Origin: DATIYF01 sp035517775
GTDB taxonomy: Bacteria > Acidobacteriota > Terriglobia > Terriglobales > Acidobacteriaceae
Reading direction: 5' to 3'
DNA: 64,000 nt
Assembly (NCBI GenBank): GCA_035517775.1
Contig: DATIYF010000093.1
Span: 1 to 64,000, forward strand
Part shown: positions 16,552 to 24,501 of the stretch, piece after piece
How the letters are laid out: every line of letters starts with the position of its first letter
How positions within the stretch are numbered: the stretch's first letter is position 1
Notes under the pieces: model-generated
What the model saw: only the letters and a program-made list of their open reading frames with translations
Told to the model about the DNA's origin: nothing
Database searches by the model: none
Position numbers and translations under genes: made by a program

Positions 16552-17235
16552 ATGCAGATCACTGAAATCTACAAGTCGCTGCAGGGAGAATCCACCTATG
16601 CGGGGCTGCCCTGCGTATTTGTGCGGCTGACCGGGTGCAACCTGCGCTGCGTGTGGTGCGACAGCGAATATACCTTTAGCGGCGGACGAAAGATGCTTGC
16701 CGAGGAGGTGATGAAAGAAGTGCAGCGGCTCAGCCCGCAAGGCGGGCTGGTCGAGATCACGGGCGGCGAGCCGATGCTGCAGGAGCGCGAGCTGGCGCCT
16801 TTTATGCAGCGCTTGCTGGATGAGGGATTTACGGTGCTGCTGGAGACGAGCGGAGAGCGCCCGCTGCGGAATGTGCCCAACGGCGTGGTGAAGATCGTGG
16901 ACGTGAAGTGTCCGGACTCAGGGGAAGGCGATACTTTTTGTGACGACAACCTGGCCGCGCTGGGGCCGCGGGACGAAGTGAAATTCGTGCTCAGCAGCCG
17001 CCGGGACTATGAATTTGCCCGCGAATTTGCAGCGCGGCATGAGCTGGCCCGGCGGGCGAACGCGGTGTTATTTTCGCCGGCCTTCCGGAAAGACGCGGCC
17101 GGAGAGCGCGATGCTTCGCAATGTTTACTCGATCCCCGGCAATTGGCGGAATGGATGCTGGAGGACGGGGTTGCTGCCAGATTGAGCTTGCAGATTCATA
17201 AATTCATCTGGGACCCGGCGATGAAGGGAGTGTAG
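16552..17235 (+). CDS. queE: 7-carboxy-7-deazaguanine synthase (QueE), radical SAM
   Basis: 227 aa from the ATG at 16552 (MQITEIYKSLQGESTYAGLP), the usual QueE beginning; a GTG at 16510 would add 14 residues without homology. The 4Fe-4S/SAM cluster motif is CNLRCVWC (C-x3-C-x2-C, residues 33-40), followed by the G-G-E motif in VEITGGEPMLQ. It rearranges 6-carboxytetrahydropterin into 7-carboxy-7-deazaguanine. It is the middle gene of queD-queE-queC. The ribosome-binding site is weak, which together with the short gap to queD suggests translational coupling. Confidence 0.93.
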   Translation: MQITEIYKSLQGESTYAGLPCVFVRLTGCNLRCVWCDSEYTFSGGRKMLAEEVMKEVQRLSPQGGLVEITGGEPMLQERELAPFMQRLLDEGFTVLLETSGERPLRNVPNGVVKIVDVKCPDSGEGDTFCDDNLAALGPRDEVKFVLSSRRDYEFAREFAARHELARRANAVLFSPAFRKDAAGERDASQCLLDPRQLAEWMLEDGVAARLSLQIHKFIWDPAMKGV

Positions 17236-17257
17236 GGACCGGCGGCTGGGATTCAAG

Positions 17258-17281
17258 CACGAAGGGCGCAAAGCACGCAAA
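17258..17281 (+). repeat. CACGAAGGGCGC dispersed repeat copy
   Basis: CACGAAGGGCGCAAAGCACG in the queE-queC gap, related to the copies at 15932-16026 and 61656-61687. It lies inside an operon gap, so it is tolerated within a transcript. Confidence 0.5.
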
Positions 17282-17296
17282 AGCCGGCCAGGCCTT

Positions 17297-17989
17297 ATGT
17301 CTGCGAATAAGAGAACACGGGCCGTGGTTCTGCTGAGCGGAGGCATGGATTCGTGCGTGTGCGCGGCGCTGGCGGCGCGGGAGCATGAAGCCGCGGCCTT
17401 GCACATCAGCTACGGGCAGCGCACCGAGGAGCGCGAGCGGCGCTCTTTCGCCGCCATCTGCGGCCGGCTGGGTATTCGCGACCGGCTGGTAGTGCGCAAT
17501 GAGGCGCTGCGCGCGATTGGCGGGTCGGCGCTAACGGATGAGAAGATCGCGGTGCCGGAATCGCATACCATTGGCCAGGATATTCCCGTCACCTACGTGC
17601 CCTTCCGCAATGCGCATTTTCTGGCCGTAGCCGTGAGCTGGGCCGAGGTGCTGGGCGCCTCCAAGGTGTATATTGGCGCGGTCGAGCAGGATAGTTCGGG
17701 GTATCCCGATTGCCGGCCCGCCTACTACCGCGCCTTCAATGAGGTGATCAAGGCGGGGACGAAAGAGGGCGGAATCGAGATCGTGACTCCGCTGATCGCC
17801 CTGCGCAAGGCGGAGATCGTGCGGCGCGGCCTTGAACTGGGCGCTCCCTTCGATTTAACGTGGTCTTGTTACAGCCGCGAGGACCGCGCCTGCGGCGTAT
17901 GCGACAGCTGCGTGCTGCGGCTGCGCGCTTTCGCCGAGGCCGGGGCCCAGGACCCGATTGCTTATGTTCCTGCCGCGGCCAGGGCATGA
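17297..17989 (+). CDS. queC: 7-cyano-7-deazaguanine (preQ0) synthase (QueC)
   Basis: 230 aa. An ATP-pyrophosphatase PP-loop SGGMDS (residues 14-19) follows RTRAVVLL; the mid-region TYVPFRNAHFLAVAVSWAEV and YIGAVEQDSSGYPDCRP is typical of QueC; the C-terminal zinc-binding cluster is CYSREDRACGVCDSCVLR. The enzyme uses ATP and ammonia to turn 7-carboxy-7-deazaguanine into preQ0, the precursor of queuosine in tRNA and of deazapurine DNA or antibiotics. queF and folE, needed before and after, are not in the window. No DNA-modification (dpd) genes are near, so tRNA modification is the simplest use. Confidence 0.95.
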   Translation: MSANKRTRAVVLLSGGMDSCVCAALAAREHEAAALHISYGQRTEERERRSFAAICGRLGIRDRLVVRNEALRAIGGSALTDEKIAVPESHTIGQDIPVTYVPFRNAHFLAVAVSWAEVLGASKVYIGAVEQDSSGYPDCRPAYYRAFNEVIKAGTKEGGIEIVTPLIALRKAEIVRRGLELGAPFDLTWSCYSREDRACGVCDSCVLRLRAFAEAGAQDPIAYVPAAARA

Positions 17990-18105
17990 TTGGCGGAGAA
18001 GGCTTCAATTTCCAATCGCCGATTTTCGGGCTGCGGGTTCCCGGGGAAATCGCCGGCTGAAAATTGAAGCGCAAAGAATTTCATGGCGTGCCGGGAGGCG
18101 CAAAG

Positions 18106-19281
18106 ATGAAGCTGAAGCAGAAGCCGAATTCGAAGCCAGGTTTGCTTACCATGCTGGCGGTGATGGTGCTGGCGGCCTGCCTGCCATCGGTCGTCGCCCA
18201 GACGGGATCGGTGCAGGGCGCCTGTAAAGACGTGGAAGGCAAGCCCATTGTCGGGGCGCAGGTGGTCTGGCTCAACACCGACAATGGCAGCAAGTACACG
18301 CTGAAGACCGACAAGAAGGGCAATTACTTCTCCCTGGGCGTGGGCATGGGGAAGTACAACGTCTCTCTCAATCAGGATGGCAAAGAGCTTTTCCACTACA
18401 ACGCAATCAACGTTTCCTCGGATCAGACCACGGTGGATTTTAACCTGCAGAAAGAGCAGGAGAACGTGGCCAAGGGAGTGGGGCTGACCCCGGAGCAACT
18501 GAAACAGCGGCAGGAGGAGCAGGCCAAGCAGCAAAAAGAGGTGAATACGGTCAAGTCGCTGAACGAAAAGCTGGCGACTGCGGCGCAATCCAGCCAGGCC
18601 GGCGACTATGAAGCTGCCATCACCACGCTCAACGATGCCACGCAGGTAGACCCGAATCGCGACCTGATCTGGTTCAAGCTGGCCGATGCTTACCGCGATT
18701 CCGTGGCCAAGCAGGCGGACCCGGCAGAGAAAACCAAACGGCTGAACAGCGCCATCACCGACTACCAGAAAGCGATTGACCTGAAAAAGCAGGCCATGGG
18801 CTCAGGGCCGGTGAAGCCTGAGGATGGCAAGACGCTGGGCGCTTATTACAACAACCTGGGAGAAGTCTGCGGCCGGGCGGGCAATCCTGATTGCGCCATT
18901 CAGGCGTACAACAACGCCGCACAGGCAAATCCTGCCGGGGCTGGCCAGTACTACTTCAATATGGGCGCGGTCTTGACCAACGCCAACATTGCCAACGACC
19001 CCAAACTGCGCCAGCAGGCGGTAGATGCCTTCGACAAGGCCATCGCCGCAGATCCAACCCGGGCCGATGCCTATTACTGGAAAGGCTCGAATCTGATTGG
19101 CCTGGCGGTGCTCAAGGGCGACAAAATGGTCGCTCCCGACGGCACGGCCGAAGCCTTTCAGAAATACCTCGACCTGGCCCCCACCGGACCCCATGCCGAT
19201 GAGGCTAAGGCGATGCTCGCTGGCCTTGGCGCCTCAGTGGAGACCAGCTACGGGAAATCCAAGAAATCATCTAAGAAATAA
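18106..19281 (+). CDS. Exported TPR protein with N-terminal carboxypeptidase-regulatory-like domain
   Basis: 391 aa from the ATG at 18106, preceded by GGGAGG at a good distance; an upstream TTG frame extension is not needed. Signal peptide: LLTMLAVMVLAACLPSVVAQ, residues ~13-32; the AAC could be a lipobox, but the mature Gln suggests signal peptidase I. Residues ~36-115 form a beta-sandwich of the carboxypeptidase-regulatory type (GSVQGACKDVEGKPIVGAQV). A Gln/Lys/Glu-rich linker (LTPEQLKQRQEEQAKQQKEV) leads to TPR units from ~160 onwards, ending with AFQKYLDLAPTGPHADEAKA. It probably binds partners in the periplasm; function unknown. An intrinsic terminator follows at 19301-19328. Confidence 0.85.
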   Translation: MKLKQKPNSKPGLLTMLAVMVLAACLPSVVAQTGSVQGACKDVEGKPIVGAQVVWLNTDNGSKYTLKTDKKGNYFSLGVGMGKYNVSLNQDGKELFHYNAINVSSDQTTVDFNLQKEQENVAKGVGLTPEQLKQRQEEQAKQQKEVNTVKSLNEKLATAAQSSQAGDYEAAITTLNDATQVDPNRDLIWFKLADAYRDSVAKQADPAEKTKRLNSAITDYQKAIDLKKQAMGSGPVKPEDGKTLGAYYNNLGEVCGRAGNPDCAIQAYNNAAQANPAGAGQYYFNMGAVLTNANIANDPKLRQQAVDAFDKAIAADPTRADAYYWKGSNLIGLAVLKGDKMVAPDGTAEAFQKYLDLAPTGPHADEAKAMLAGLGASVETSYGKSKKSSKK

Positions 19282-19300
19282 CAGCCGTTCGCGCGTCCAG

Positions 19301-19328
19301 GGCGGCCGCAAGGCCGCCTTTCTTTCTT
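19301..19328 (+). terminator. Rho-independent terminator
   Basis: GGCGGCC (19301-19307) - GCAA - GGCCGCC (19312-19318) with T-rich tail TTTCTTTCTTT. It closes the exported TPR-protein transcript. Confidence 0.85.
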
Positions 19329-19471
19329 TGGGAGCAGCCCAAGCTTGCAGACTTGCCCTTGTTACGAAGGTTCTATGTACCCCCTCTTCCTCGTAGATGC
19401 CCCGATATGTTTCCGCTAAATTGACCTTGGCGGGGCGGTTGCTTGGCCTCGATTGCCCACGGAAAACTTTC

Positions 19472-20626
19472 ATGGTCTCAGCCGCACCGGCTGCAATTTC
19501 TACCGCGCTCGATTTTTCCACCGGCAAGGGCGCCGGCGTCACGCACGCGCTGCTGGCGGCTATGCTGCGTGCTACCACGCGGGCAAGCGATCTGATTTTT
19601 TCCCCCGGCCGGCTGCCACAGGCAGGAATTCACGGCAGCCTGGTAGCGCTGCAGGCCCCCGGCTTGCGGCCGCTCACTGCCGATGATACGCGGCGCATTG
19701 CCTCTGACCTGATCGGCAATAATAGGCAGGCGCTCAGCATGCTGCGCGAGCAAGGCTCGTGCGATATTTCCTACGGCCTGCCGGGAACTGCCCGTTTCCG
19801 CGTCAATGTGTTCATCCAGCGGGGAAGCTGTGCGGTGGTGATGCGCGTCATTCCCACCGAGGTGCCGGATTTTGCCGGCCTGGGCCTGCCGGCCCAATTA
19901 GCCGAGATTGCTGATCTGCATAATGGCATCGTGCTGGTGGCAGGGCCGAGAGGCTCGGGCAAATCCTCCACCCTGGCGGCTCTGGTGGATCGCATCAATC
20001 AGGAACAGACCTGCCACATCATTACCATTGAAGACCCCATCGAGTTTCTGCACAACCACAAGCGGGCTACCGTGCACCAGCGCGAGCTGCACAGCGACAC
20101 TCACAGCTTCAGCCAGGCTCTGCGCGCGGCCCTGCGGCAGGCCCCGCAGGTCGTCATGGTGGGTGAAGTGCGCGACCGCGAAACCCTCGAGATGCTGCTG
20201 GAAGCGGCCGAGACCGGGCACCTGGTACTCTCCAGCCTGAACACCGTGGATGCTGCCAAGACGGTGGAGCGGCTGGTCAACTCTTTTTCCTTCAGTGAAC
20301 AGCCGATGGTGCGCGGCCGGCTGGCGAAGACCCTGCGCTACATCGTGGCGCAACGGCTGCTGCCCCGCAAAGATGATGGCGGGCGCGTGGCCGCCGTGGA
20401 GATTCTCAAGGCCGGGCCCAACACGCGCGAATGCATTGAGTTTGGCGAATATCCCGCCAAGACCCTGCTCAAGATGATGAAGGACAGCACTTCCGACGGA
20501 ATGCAGGACTTCGATGGAGAAATCACCAAGCTGGTTCGCTCGGGAACAGTGAGCTTGGAAGCGGCTGTTTCTTGCGCCACCGACCCGCAAGCGCTGCGGC
20601 AGACGCTGCGCGAGGCATCGCTATAG
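19472..20626 (+). CDS. PilT/PilU-like type IV pilus retraction ATPase
   Basis: 384 aa from the ATG at 19472; a start at 19397 would add 25 residues and neither has a strong ribosome-binding site. PilT-family features: N-terminal domain ending RFRVNVFIQRGSCAVVMRVI, Walker A GPRGSGKSST (~158-167), Asp box HIITIEDPIEFLHNHKRATV, Walker B VVMVGEVRDRETLEMLLEAA, and a His box TGHLVLSSLNTVDAAKTVER (~248-267). Two deviations stand out: the second His box residue, normally His in LHT, is Asn (LNT), and Walker B reads GEVRD instead of GEMRD. These suggest an accessory PilU-like paralogue. No pil genes are adjacent, but a PATAN response regulator lies three genes on. Confidence 0.88.
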   Translation: MVSAAPAAISTALDFSTGKGAGVTHALLAAMLRATTRASDLIFSPGRLPQAGIHGSLVALQAPGLRPLTADDTRRIASDLIGNNRQALSMLREQGSCDISYGLPGTARFRVNVFIQRGSCAVVMRVIPTEVPDFAGLGLPAQLAEIADLHNGIVLVAGPRGSGKSSTLAALVDRINQEQTCHIITIEDPIEFLHNHKRATVHQRELHSDTHSFSQALRAALRQAPQVVMVGEVRDRETLEMLLEAAETGHLVLSSLNTVDAAKTVERLVNSFSFSEQPMVRGRLAKTLRYIVAQRLLPRKDDGGRVAAVEILKAGPNTRECIEFGEYPAKTLLKMMKDSTSDGMQDFDGEITKLVRSGTVSLEAAVSCATDPQALRQTLREASL

Positions 20627-20686
20627 CGCCAGCAGGCCCCAGGCGCGCATTAGATTTTCCCGCCCACCCCTCGTATCATCGCCTAC

Positions 20687-21985
20687 ATGTCTGCGGCACC
20701 GCAGCCTTCTCTGATTCTGAGCTTTGAAGACGCTCGCCACCTGGTGGAGGAGCACGCCAGCCGGCTGAAGCCTCGCAGCAAGGAACTGCTTGGCCTGCTG
20801 GATTGCCCTGGCCGGGTGCTGGCCGAGCCAGTGCGCGCCGACCGCAATTTTCCTCCCTTCCCCCGCGCCGCGCGAGATGGCTACGCGGTACGGGCGGCTG
20901 ACCTTGCGCCATTGCCCGCGGTCCTGTCGGTGATCGGCGAGATCAAGGCGGGCGCCCCGCCCGATCAATTGCCAACGGTGCAGGCTGGCCAAGCGGCGGC
21001 GATCATGACGGGGGCTTCCGCGCCGCCGGGTGCCGACGCGATCGTGATGATCGAATACACGAAACCAGAAGGCGGCCGGGTCGAGATTCAGCAGGCAGTG
21101 CCGTCCGGCGCAAACATTGTGCCCTGCGGTTCGGAGGCAAAACGCGGAGAGAGGCTGCTTTCGCCAGGCATGCGGCTCCGCCAGGCGGGCATTGCGATTG
21201 CCGCATCGGTGGGAAGAAGCCATCTGCTGGTCTACGCCAGGCCGCGGGTGGCGGTGCTCGCCACCGGCGACGAGATCGTGGACCTAGAGGCGCAGCCCGG
21301 TCCTAACCAGATTCGAAATTCCAATAGCTATTCTTTGGCGGCGCAGATTCAGATGGCCGGCGCGGAGCCGCTGCTGTTGCCGATTGCTCCCGATGAGCCC
21401 AGCCGCTTGCGCGAGCTGATCGCCGACGGCCTTGAAGCTGACTTGCTGCTGCTGGCCGGCGGCGTCTCCATGGGGAAATATGATCTGGTGGAACAGGTGT
21501 TGGCCGAGCTGCAGGCCGAATTCTTCTTCACCGGAGCGCTGATTCAGCCGGGCAGGCCGGTGGTGTTTGGCCGGCTTCCGAACCTGCACTCCGAAGGCCC
21601 TGCGCCCGAAACGCACAAATACTTCTTCGGCCTTCCGGGGAATCCGGTTTCCACCATGGTCACGTTCGAGCTTTTCGCCCGGCCGGCGATAGAGGCGCTC
21701 GCCGGCGCGGCGCCGCGCAACTTGGTGTTCCTCCATGCGCGGCTGAAGTCGGAGATCAGGACGAAGACTGGCCTTAAGCGCTTCCTGCCGGCGATTCTCA
21801 GCGGGGAATTCGAGCAGGCTGAGGTGGAGCTGGTTCGCTGGGAAGGGTCGGGCGACATTGCCGGGGTCGCGCGGGCGAACTGTTACCTCGTGGTCCCCCC
21901 CGACCGGAGCCAGATCGGCACCGGCGAATGGGTGCCGGTTCTCATGCGCCCGTCCAGCGAAGCTGGTTGCGGCTTCGGCATGTAA
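20687..21985 (+). CDS. moeA: Molybdopterin molybdenumtransferase (MoeA)
   Basis: 432 aa. Conserved MoeA elements in order: FPPFPRAARDGYAVRAADLA near residue 50, IMTGASAPPGADAIVMIEYT near 105-124, LATGDEIVDL plus NQIRNSNSY (~190-205), the GGVSMGKYDLVE substrate motif near 258 and the GLPGNPVSTMVTFELF motif. It ligates molybdate to adenylated molybdopterin to give active Moco. It lies upstream of moaC and mogA, so the run 20687-23745 is a cofactor operon. The downstream moaC ATG begins 11 bp after its stop. Confidence 0.94.
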   Translation: MSAAPQPSLILSFEDARHLVEEHASRLKPRSKELLGLLDCPGRVLAEPVRADRNFPPFPRAARDGYAVRAADLAPLPAVLSVIGEIKAGAPPDQLPTVQAGQAAAIMTGASAPPGADAIVMIEYTKPEGGRVEIQQAVPSGANIVPCGSEAKRGERLLSPGMRLRQAGIAIAASVGRSHLLVYARPRVAVLATGDEIVDLEAQPGPNQIRNSNSYSLAAQIQMAGAEPLLLPIAPDEPSRLRELIADGLEADLLLLAGGVSMGKYDLVEQVLAELQAEFFFTGALIQPGRPVVFGRLPNLHSEGPAPETHKYFFGLPGNPVSTMVTFELFARPAIEALAGAAPRNLVFLHARLKSEIRTKTGLKRFLPAILSGEFEQAEVELVRWEGSGDIAGVARANCYLVVPPDRSQIGTGEWVPVLMRPSSEAGCGFGM

Positions 21986-21996
21986 GATAGAAATTC

Positions 21997-22476
21997 ATGC
22001 CGGGGAAGCTCTCTCATTACGACTCTGCCGGCCGGGCCCGGATGGTGGATGTCTCCAGCAAGCGAACCACCCGGCGGACGGCCGAGGCCAGCGCCTTTGT
22101 GGCGATCAAGCCGGCGGTTGTGAAGGCGCTGCCGCAGAATCCCAAGGGCGACCCGCTGGAAGTCGCGCGCCTGGCGGGCATCATGGCGGCCAAGCGGACC
22201 GCGGAACTGATTCCCATGTGCCATCCGCTGCCGCTCGCTCACGTTGATGTGAGCCTGCGGCTATGCGAAAATGGCGTCGCTATTAACTCGCAAGTTACTA
22301 CGACGGCGGTGACCGGAGTTGAGATGGAGGCTCTGGTGGCCGTCAGTGTGGCCGCGCTCACCGTGTACGATATGTGCAAGGCGCTGGATAAAGGCATTGC
22401 CATTCGGGAGATCGCGCTCGATCGCAAATCAGGCGGAAAGAGCGGCGACTACCTCCGCGCCGGAAAAAAGCCTTAA
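21997..22476 (+). CDS. moaC: Cyclic pyranopterin monophosphate synthase accessory protein (MoaC)
   Basis: 159 aa, normal length for MoaC. The family motifs are complete: MVDVSSKRTTRRTAEASAFV near the N-terminus, the catalytic MCHPLPLAHVDVSL region (residues ~73-86), TTTAVTGVEMEALVAVSVAA and the C-terminal YDMCKALDKG plus DRKSGGKSG lysines. It cyclises 3',8-cH2GTP, made by MoaA, to cyclic pyranopterin monophosphate. moaA itself, and moaD/moaE, are not in the window. It is followed 8 bp later by a response-regulator gene, an uncommon neighbour in a Moco operon. Confidence 0.95.
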   Translation: MPGKLSHYDSAGRARMVDVSSKRTTRRTAEASAFVAIKPAVVKALPQNPKGDPLEVARLAGIMAAKRTAELIPMCHPLPLAHVDVSLRLCENGVAINSQVTTTAVTGVEMEALVAVSVAALTVYDMCKALDKGIAIREIALDRKSGGKSGDYLRAGKKP

Positions 22477-22478
22477 CG

Positions 22479-22502
22479 TTTGACATGCCCAACGATGTCA
22501 AA
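22479..22502. repeat. Inverted repeat overlapping a start codon
   Basis: TTTGACAT (22479-22486) and ATGTCAAA (22495-22502) are perfect 8-bp arms around an 8-nt loop. The first arm overlaps the ATG at 22485 of the response-regulator gene. If formed in mRNA the hairpin would bury the start codon, which could set its translation relative to moaC. Confidence 0.45.
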
Positions 22503-23267
22503 GTCCTTCTGGTGGATGACAACCCCATGGTGTTGGGGATGCTGAAGGGAGCGCTGCATCCGCTGGGCATTGTCAGCACGGCCTCAGACGGGGCAGACGC
22601 GCTGCTCAAAGCGGTGGACGATCCTCCCGACCTGCTGGTAAGTGATTACCGCATGCCCGGCATGGACGGCCAGCAGTTGGCGCAGAAGCTGAAAGGGCGC
22701 CCGGCGACGGCCAAGCTTTCCGTCATCCTTCTGGCCACCAAGGCCGACATCACCGAGAAGCTTTCCCATCACGATTCCGCCGACGATTACGTGGAGAAGC
22801 CCTTCTTTCTGAAAGAAGCCACCCAGCGCATCAAGCGCGTGATTGACAAGATTGCCCTGGAAAAAATGGCCAAGAACGCGCCCCGCGACGGCGTGTTGCG
22901 CGGCAGCCTGGCGCAGATGAACGTGATTGACCTGATGCAGTCGCTCGAAATGGGCCGCAAGAGCTGCCTGCTCACCCTTACCCGCGAAAACGAGAAGTGC
23001 GAGGTCTATTTCAGCGAAGGCCAGGTTATCCACGCCGCCTATGGCTCTCTGACCGGAGACCAGGCTGTTTTTAAAGTTTTGGGCTGGACCGGCGGGAACT
23101 TTCAGCTCGATTTCGAAGGCAAGACCACGCAGCAGAGCACCAGCCTGAACACCCAGGGCCTGCTGATGGAAGGGCTGCGGCTGCTGGATGAAGCCAACCG
23201 CGACCAGGGTCAGGCCGGCCCGAGCCCCGACACCGAAGAGGAAGACGATGTCCTCCTCGACACCTGA
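22485..23267 (+). CDS. Response regulator with C-terminal DUF4388 (PATAN) domain
   Basis: 260 aa. Residues 4-120 are an intact receiver: acidic pair in VLLVDDNP, phospho-acceptor Asp in LLVSDYRMPGMDG, switch Thr/Lys region ending VEKPFF. Residues ~138-245 are a DUF4388/PATAN domain (GVLRGSLAQMNVIDLMQSLE, LLTLTRENEKCEVYFSEGQV, HAAYGSLTGDQAVFKVLGW). PATAN regulators in cyanobacteria and myxobacteria control type IV pilus motility or differentiation by protein contacts rather than DNA binding. The gene sits between moaC and mogA and downstream of a PilT-like ATPase; its 3' end overlaps the mogA start by 20 bp. Confidence 0.9.
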   Translation: MPNDVKVLLVDDNPMVLGMLKGALHPLGIVSTASDGADALLKAVDDPPDLLVSDYRMPGMDGQQLAQKLKGRPATAKLSVILLATKADITEKLSHHDSADDYVEKPFFLKEATQRIKRVIDKIALEKMAKNAPRDGVLRGSLAQMNVIDLMQSLEMGRKSCLLTLTRENEKCEVYFSEGQVIHAAYGSLTGDQAVFKVLGWTGGNFQLDFEGKTTQQSTSLNTQGLLMEGLRLLDEANRDQGQAGPSPDTEEEDDVLLDT

Positions 23268-23745
23268 GGAATTTTCAGCCGCCGTTGTTACCGTCAGTGA
23301 CTCTTCCGCCCGCGGCGAACGAGAGGACCTCTCCGGTCCAGCCGTGGCGGAGGTTCTGAGGCAGCACAAGTTTCTTGTGGTGGCCACGCAGCTTGTCGCT
23401 GACGAGGAACCGGCGGTCCGCCAGGCTCTGATCGCTCTCTGCGGCAGGGCGCGCTTGGTGGTAAGCACGGGCGGAACCGGCATTGCGGCGCGAGACGTAA
23501 CCCCAGAGGCGACGCGCCAGGTGTGCGAGCGCATGATCGAAGGCATCGCCGAGCGCATGCGCGCTGAGGGCGCGAAGAAGACGCCTTTTGCCGCACTCAG
23601 CCGCGCCGTGTGCGGTAGTCGGGGAAAGTCGCTGATTCTGAACTTGCCCGGCAGCCCCAGGGGAGCGGTGGAATCCCTGCAATCGGTCATCGAGTTGCTG
23701 CCGCATGCGTTGAAGCTGCTGGGCGGGGACACGAAGCACGCATGA
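23248..23745 (+). CDS. mogA: Molybdopterin adenylyltransferase (MogA/MoaB family)
   Basis: 165 aa from the ATG at 23248, which lies inside the 3' end of the upstream regulator gene with GAGGAAGAC just before it; a longer frame from 23188 overlaps further and is less likely. The MoCF-biosynthesis fold is recognisable: AAVVTVSDSSARGEREDLSG, then LVVSTGGTGIAARDVTPEAT (the substrate-binding TGGTG loop near residue 75) and LILNLPGSPRGAVES near the end (NLPGSP). It adenylates molybdopterin for MoeA to use. MogA and MoaB cannot be separated by eye; Moco synthesis is clear from moeA and moaC upstream. Confidence 0.9.
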   Translation: MSSSTPEEFSAAVVTVSDSSARGEREDLSGPAVAEVLRQHKFLVVATQLVADEEPAVRQALIALCGRARLVVSTGGTGIAARDVTPEATRQVCERMIEGIAERMRAEGAKKTPFAALSRAVCGSRGKSLILNLPGSPRGAVESLQSVIELLPHALKLLGGDTKHA

Positions 23746-23836
23746 CCCTCTCCGGCAGACCTACGCTTTCGGGCTTTTCCCTGGAGTTCTTTTCGGCCCC
23801 GGCGGCCAGCTTCCCCCGCACTGCTAAACTGGCCTC

Positions 23837-24478
23837 TTGAAGACGCTCAAGCACATCCTCTCGCGCTATACCGCTTTTCTGTGGGCGCTGCTCAAGCCGC
23901 TGGGGGCGTGGGGCGTGTTCGTGATCGCCGGCGCCGACGCCGCGGCCGTCGGCCTGCCCATGGACGCGGTCGTAGCCGGCTATGTCTATCAGAATCGCGC
24001 GCGCTTTCTGTTATATGTGCTGATGGCCTCGGCCGGCTCGACTCTTGGAAGCATCGTGCTGTATTTGATCGGCTACACCGGGGGCGAGGCACTGCTGCGC
24101 AAGCGCATGACGCCGGAAAAGTTCGAGAAGCTGCACCGGACCTTCGAGAAGCATCCTTTCCTGGGCCTGATGTTTCCCGCCATGTTGCCGCCGCCAACGC
24201 CCTTCAAGCTGTTTGCGCTGACGGCAGCGGTCTCCGAGATGCGGTTCGCCCATTATCTGCTGGCAATTTTCAGCGGAAGGTTCGTGCGGTTTCTTGCGCT
24301 CGCGCTGCTAACCCTCAAGTTCGGGCCGCAGTTCGTGCAGATCTCGGGCGATCTCTTTAGCCGGCACTTTTTGGCGGTTGCTGCGCTTGTGGGCGCCGCG
24401 GCGGTAGGGTGGCTGGTGATTCGAAGAAAGCGGAAGCCGCCCGCGGTCTCAATGGAAGCCAGCAAGGACAAAGATTGA
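23837..24478 (+). CDS. DedA/SNARE-associated family inner-membrane protein
   Basis: 213 aa with an apparent TTG start at 23837 (MKTLKHILSRYTAFLWALLK); I see no ATG alternative that keeps the first helix. DedA-like features: a re-entrant helix-loop region GVFVIAGADAAAVGLPMDAV, the GSTLGSIVLYLIGYTGGEAL segment (G-x3-G-x3-Y-x-G, here ending Y-T-G-G-E) and the mid-protein FPAMLPPPTPFKLFALTAAV, followed by two C-terminal helices. Family members are thought to flip polyprenyl phosphate or phospholipids and support membrane energetics. A basic C-terminal tail (RRKRKPPAVSMEASKDKD) is cytoplasmic. It converges with the membrane-protein gene at 24502. Confidence 0.85.
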   Translation: MKTLKHILSRYTAFLWALLKPLGAWGVFVIAGADAAAVGLPMDAVVAGYVYQNRARFLLYVLMASAGSTLGSIVLYLIGYTGGEALLRKRMTPEKFEKLHRTFEKHPFLGLMFPAMLPPPTPFKLFALTAAVSEMRFAHYLLAIFSGRFVRFLALALLTLKFGPQFVQISGDLFSRHFLAVAALVGAAAVGWLVIRRKRKPPAVSMEASKDKD

Positions 24479-24501
24479 CAGCGGGCGTTACCTGGCGCCT
24501 T

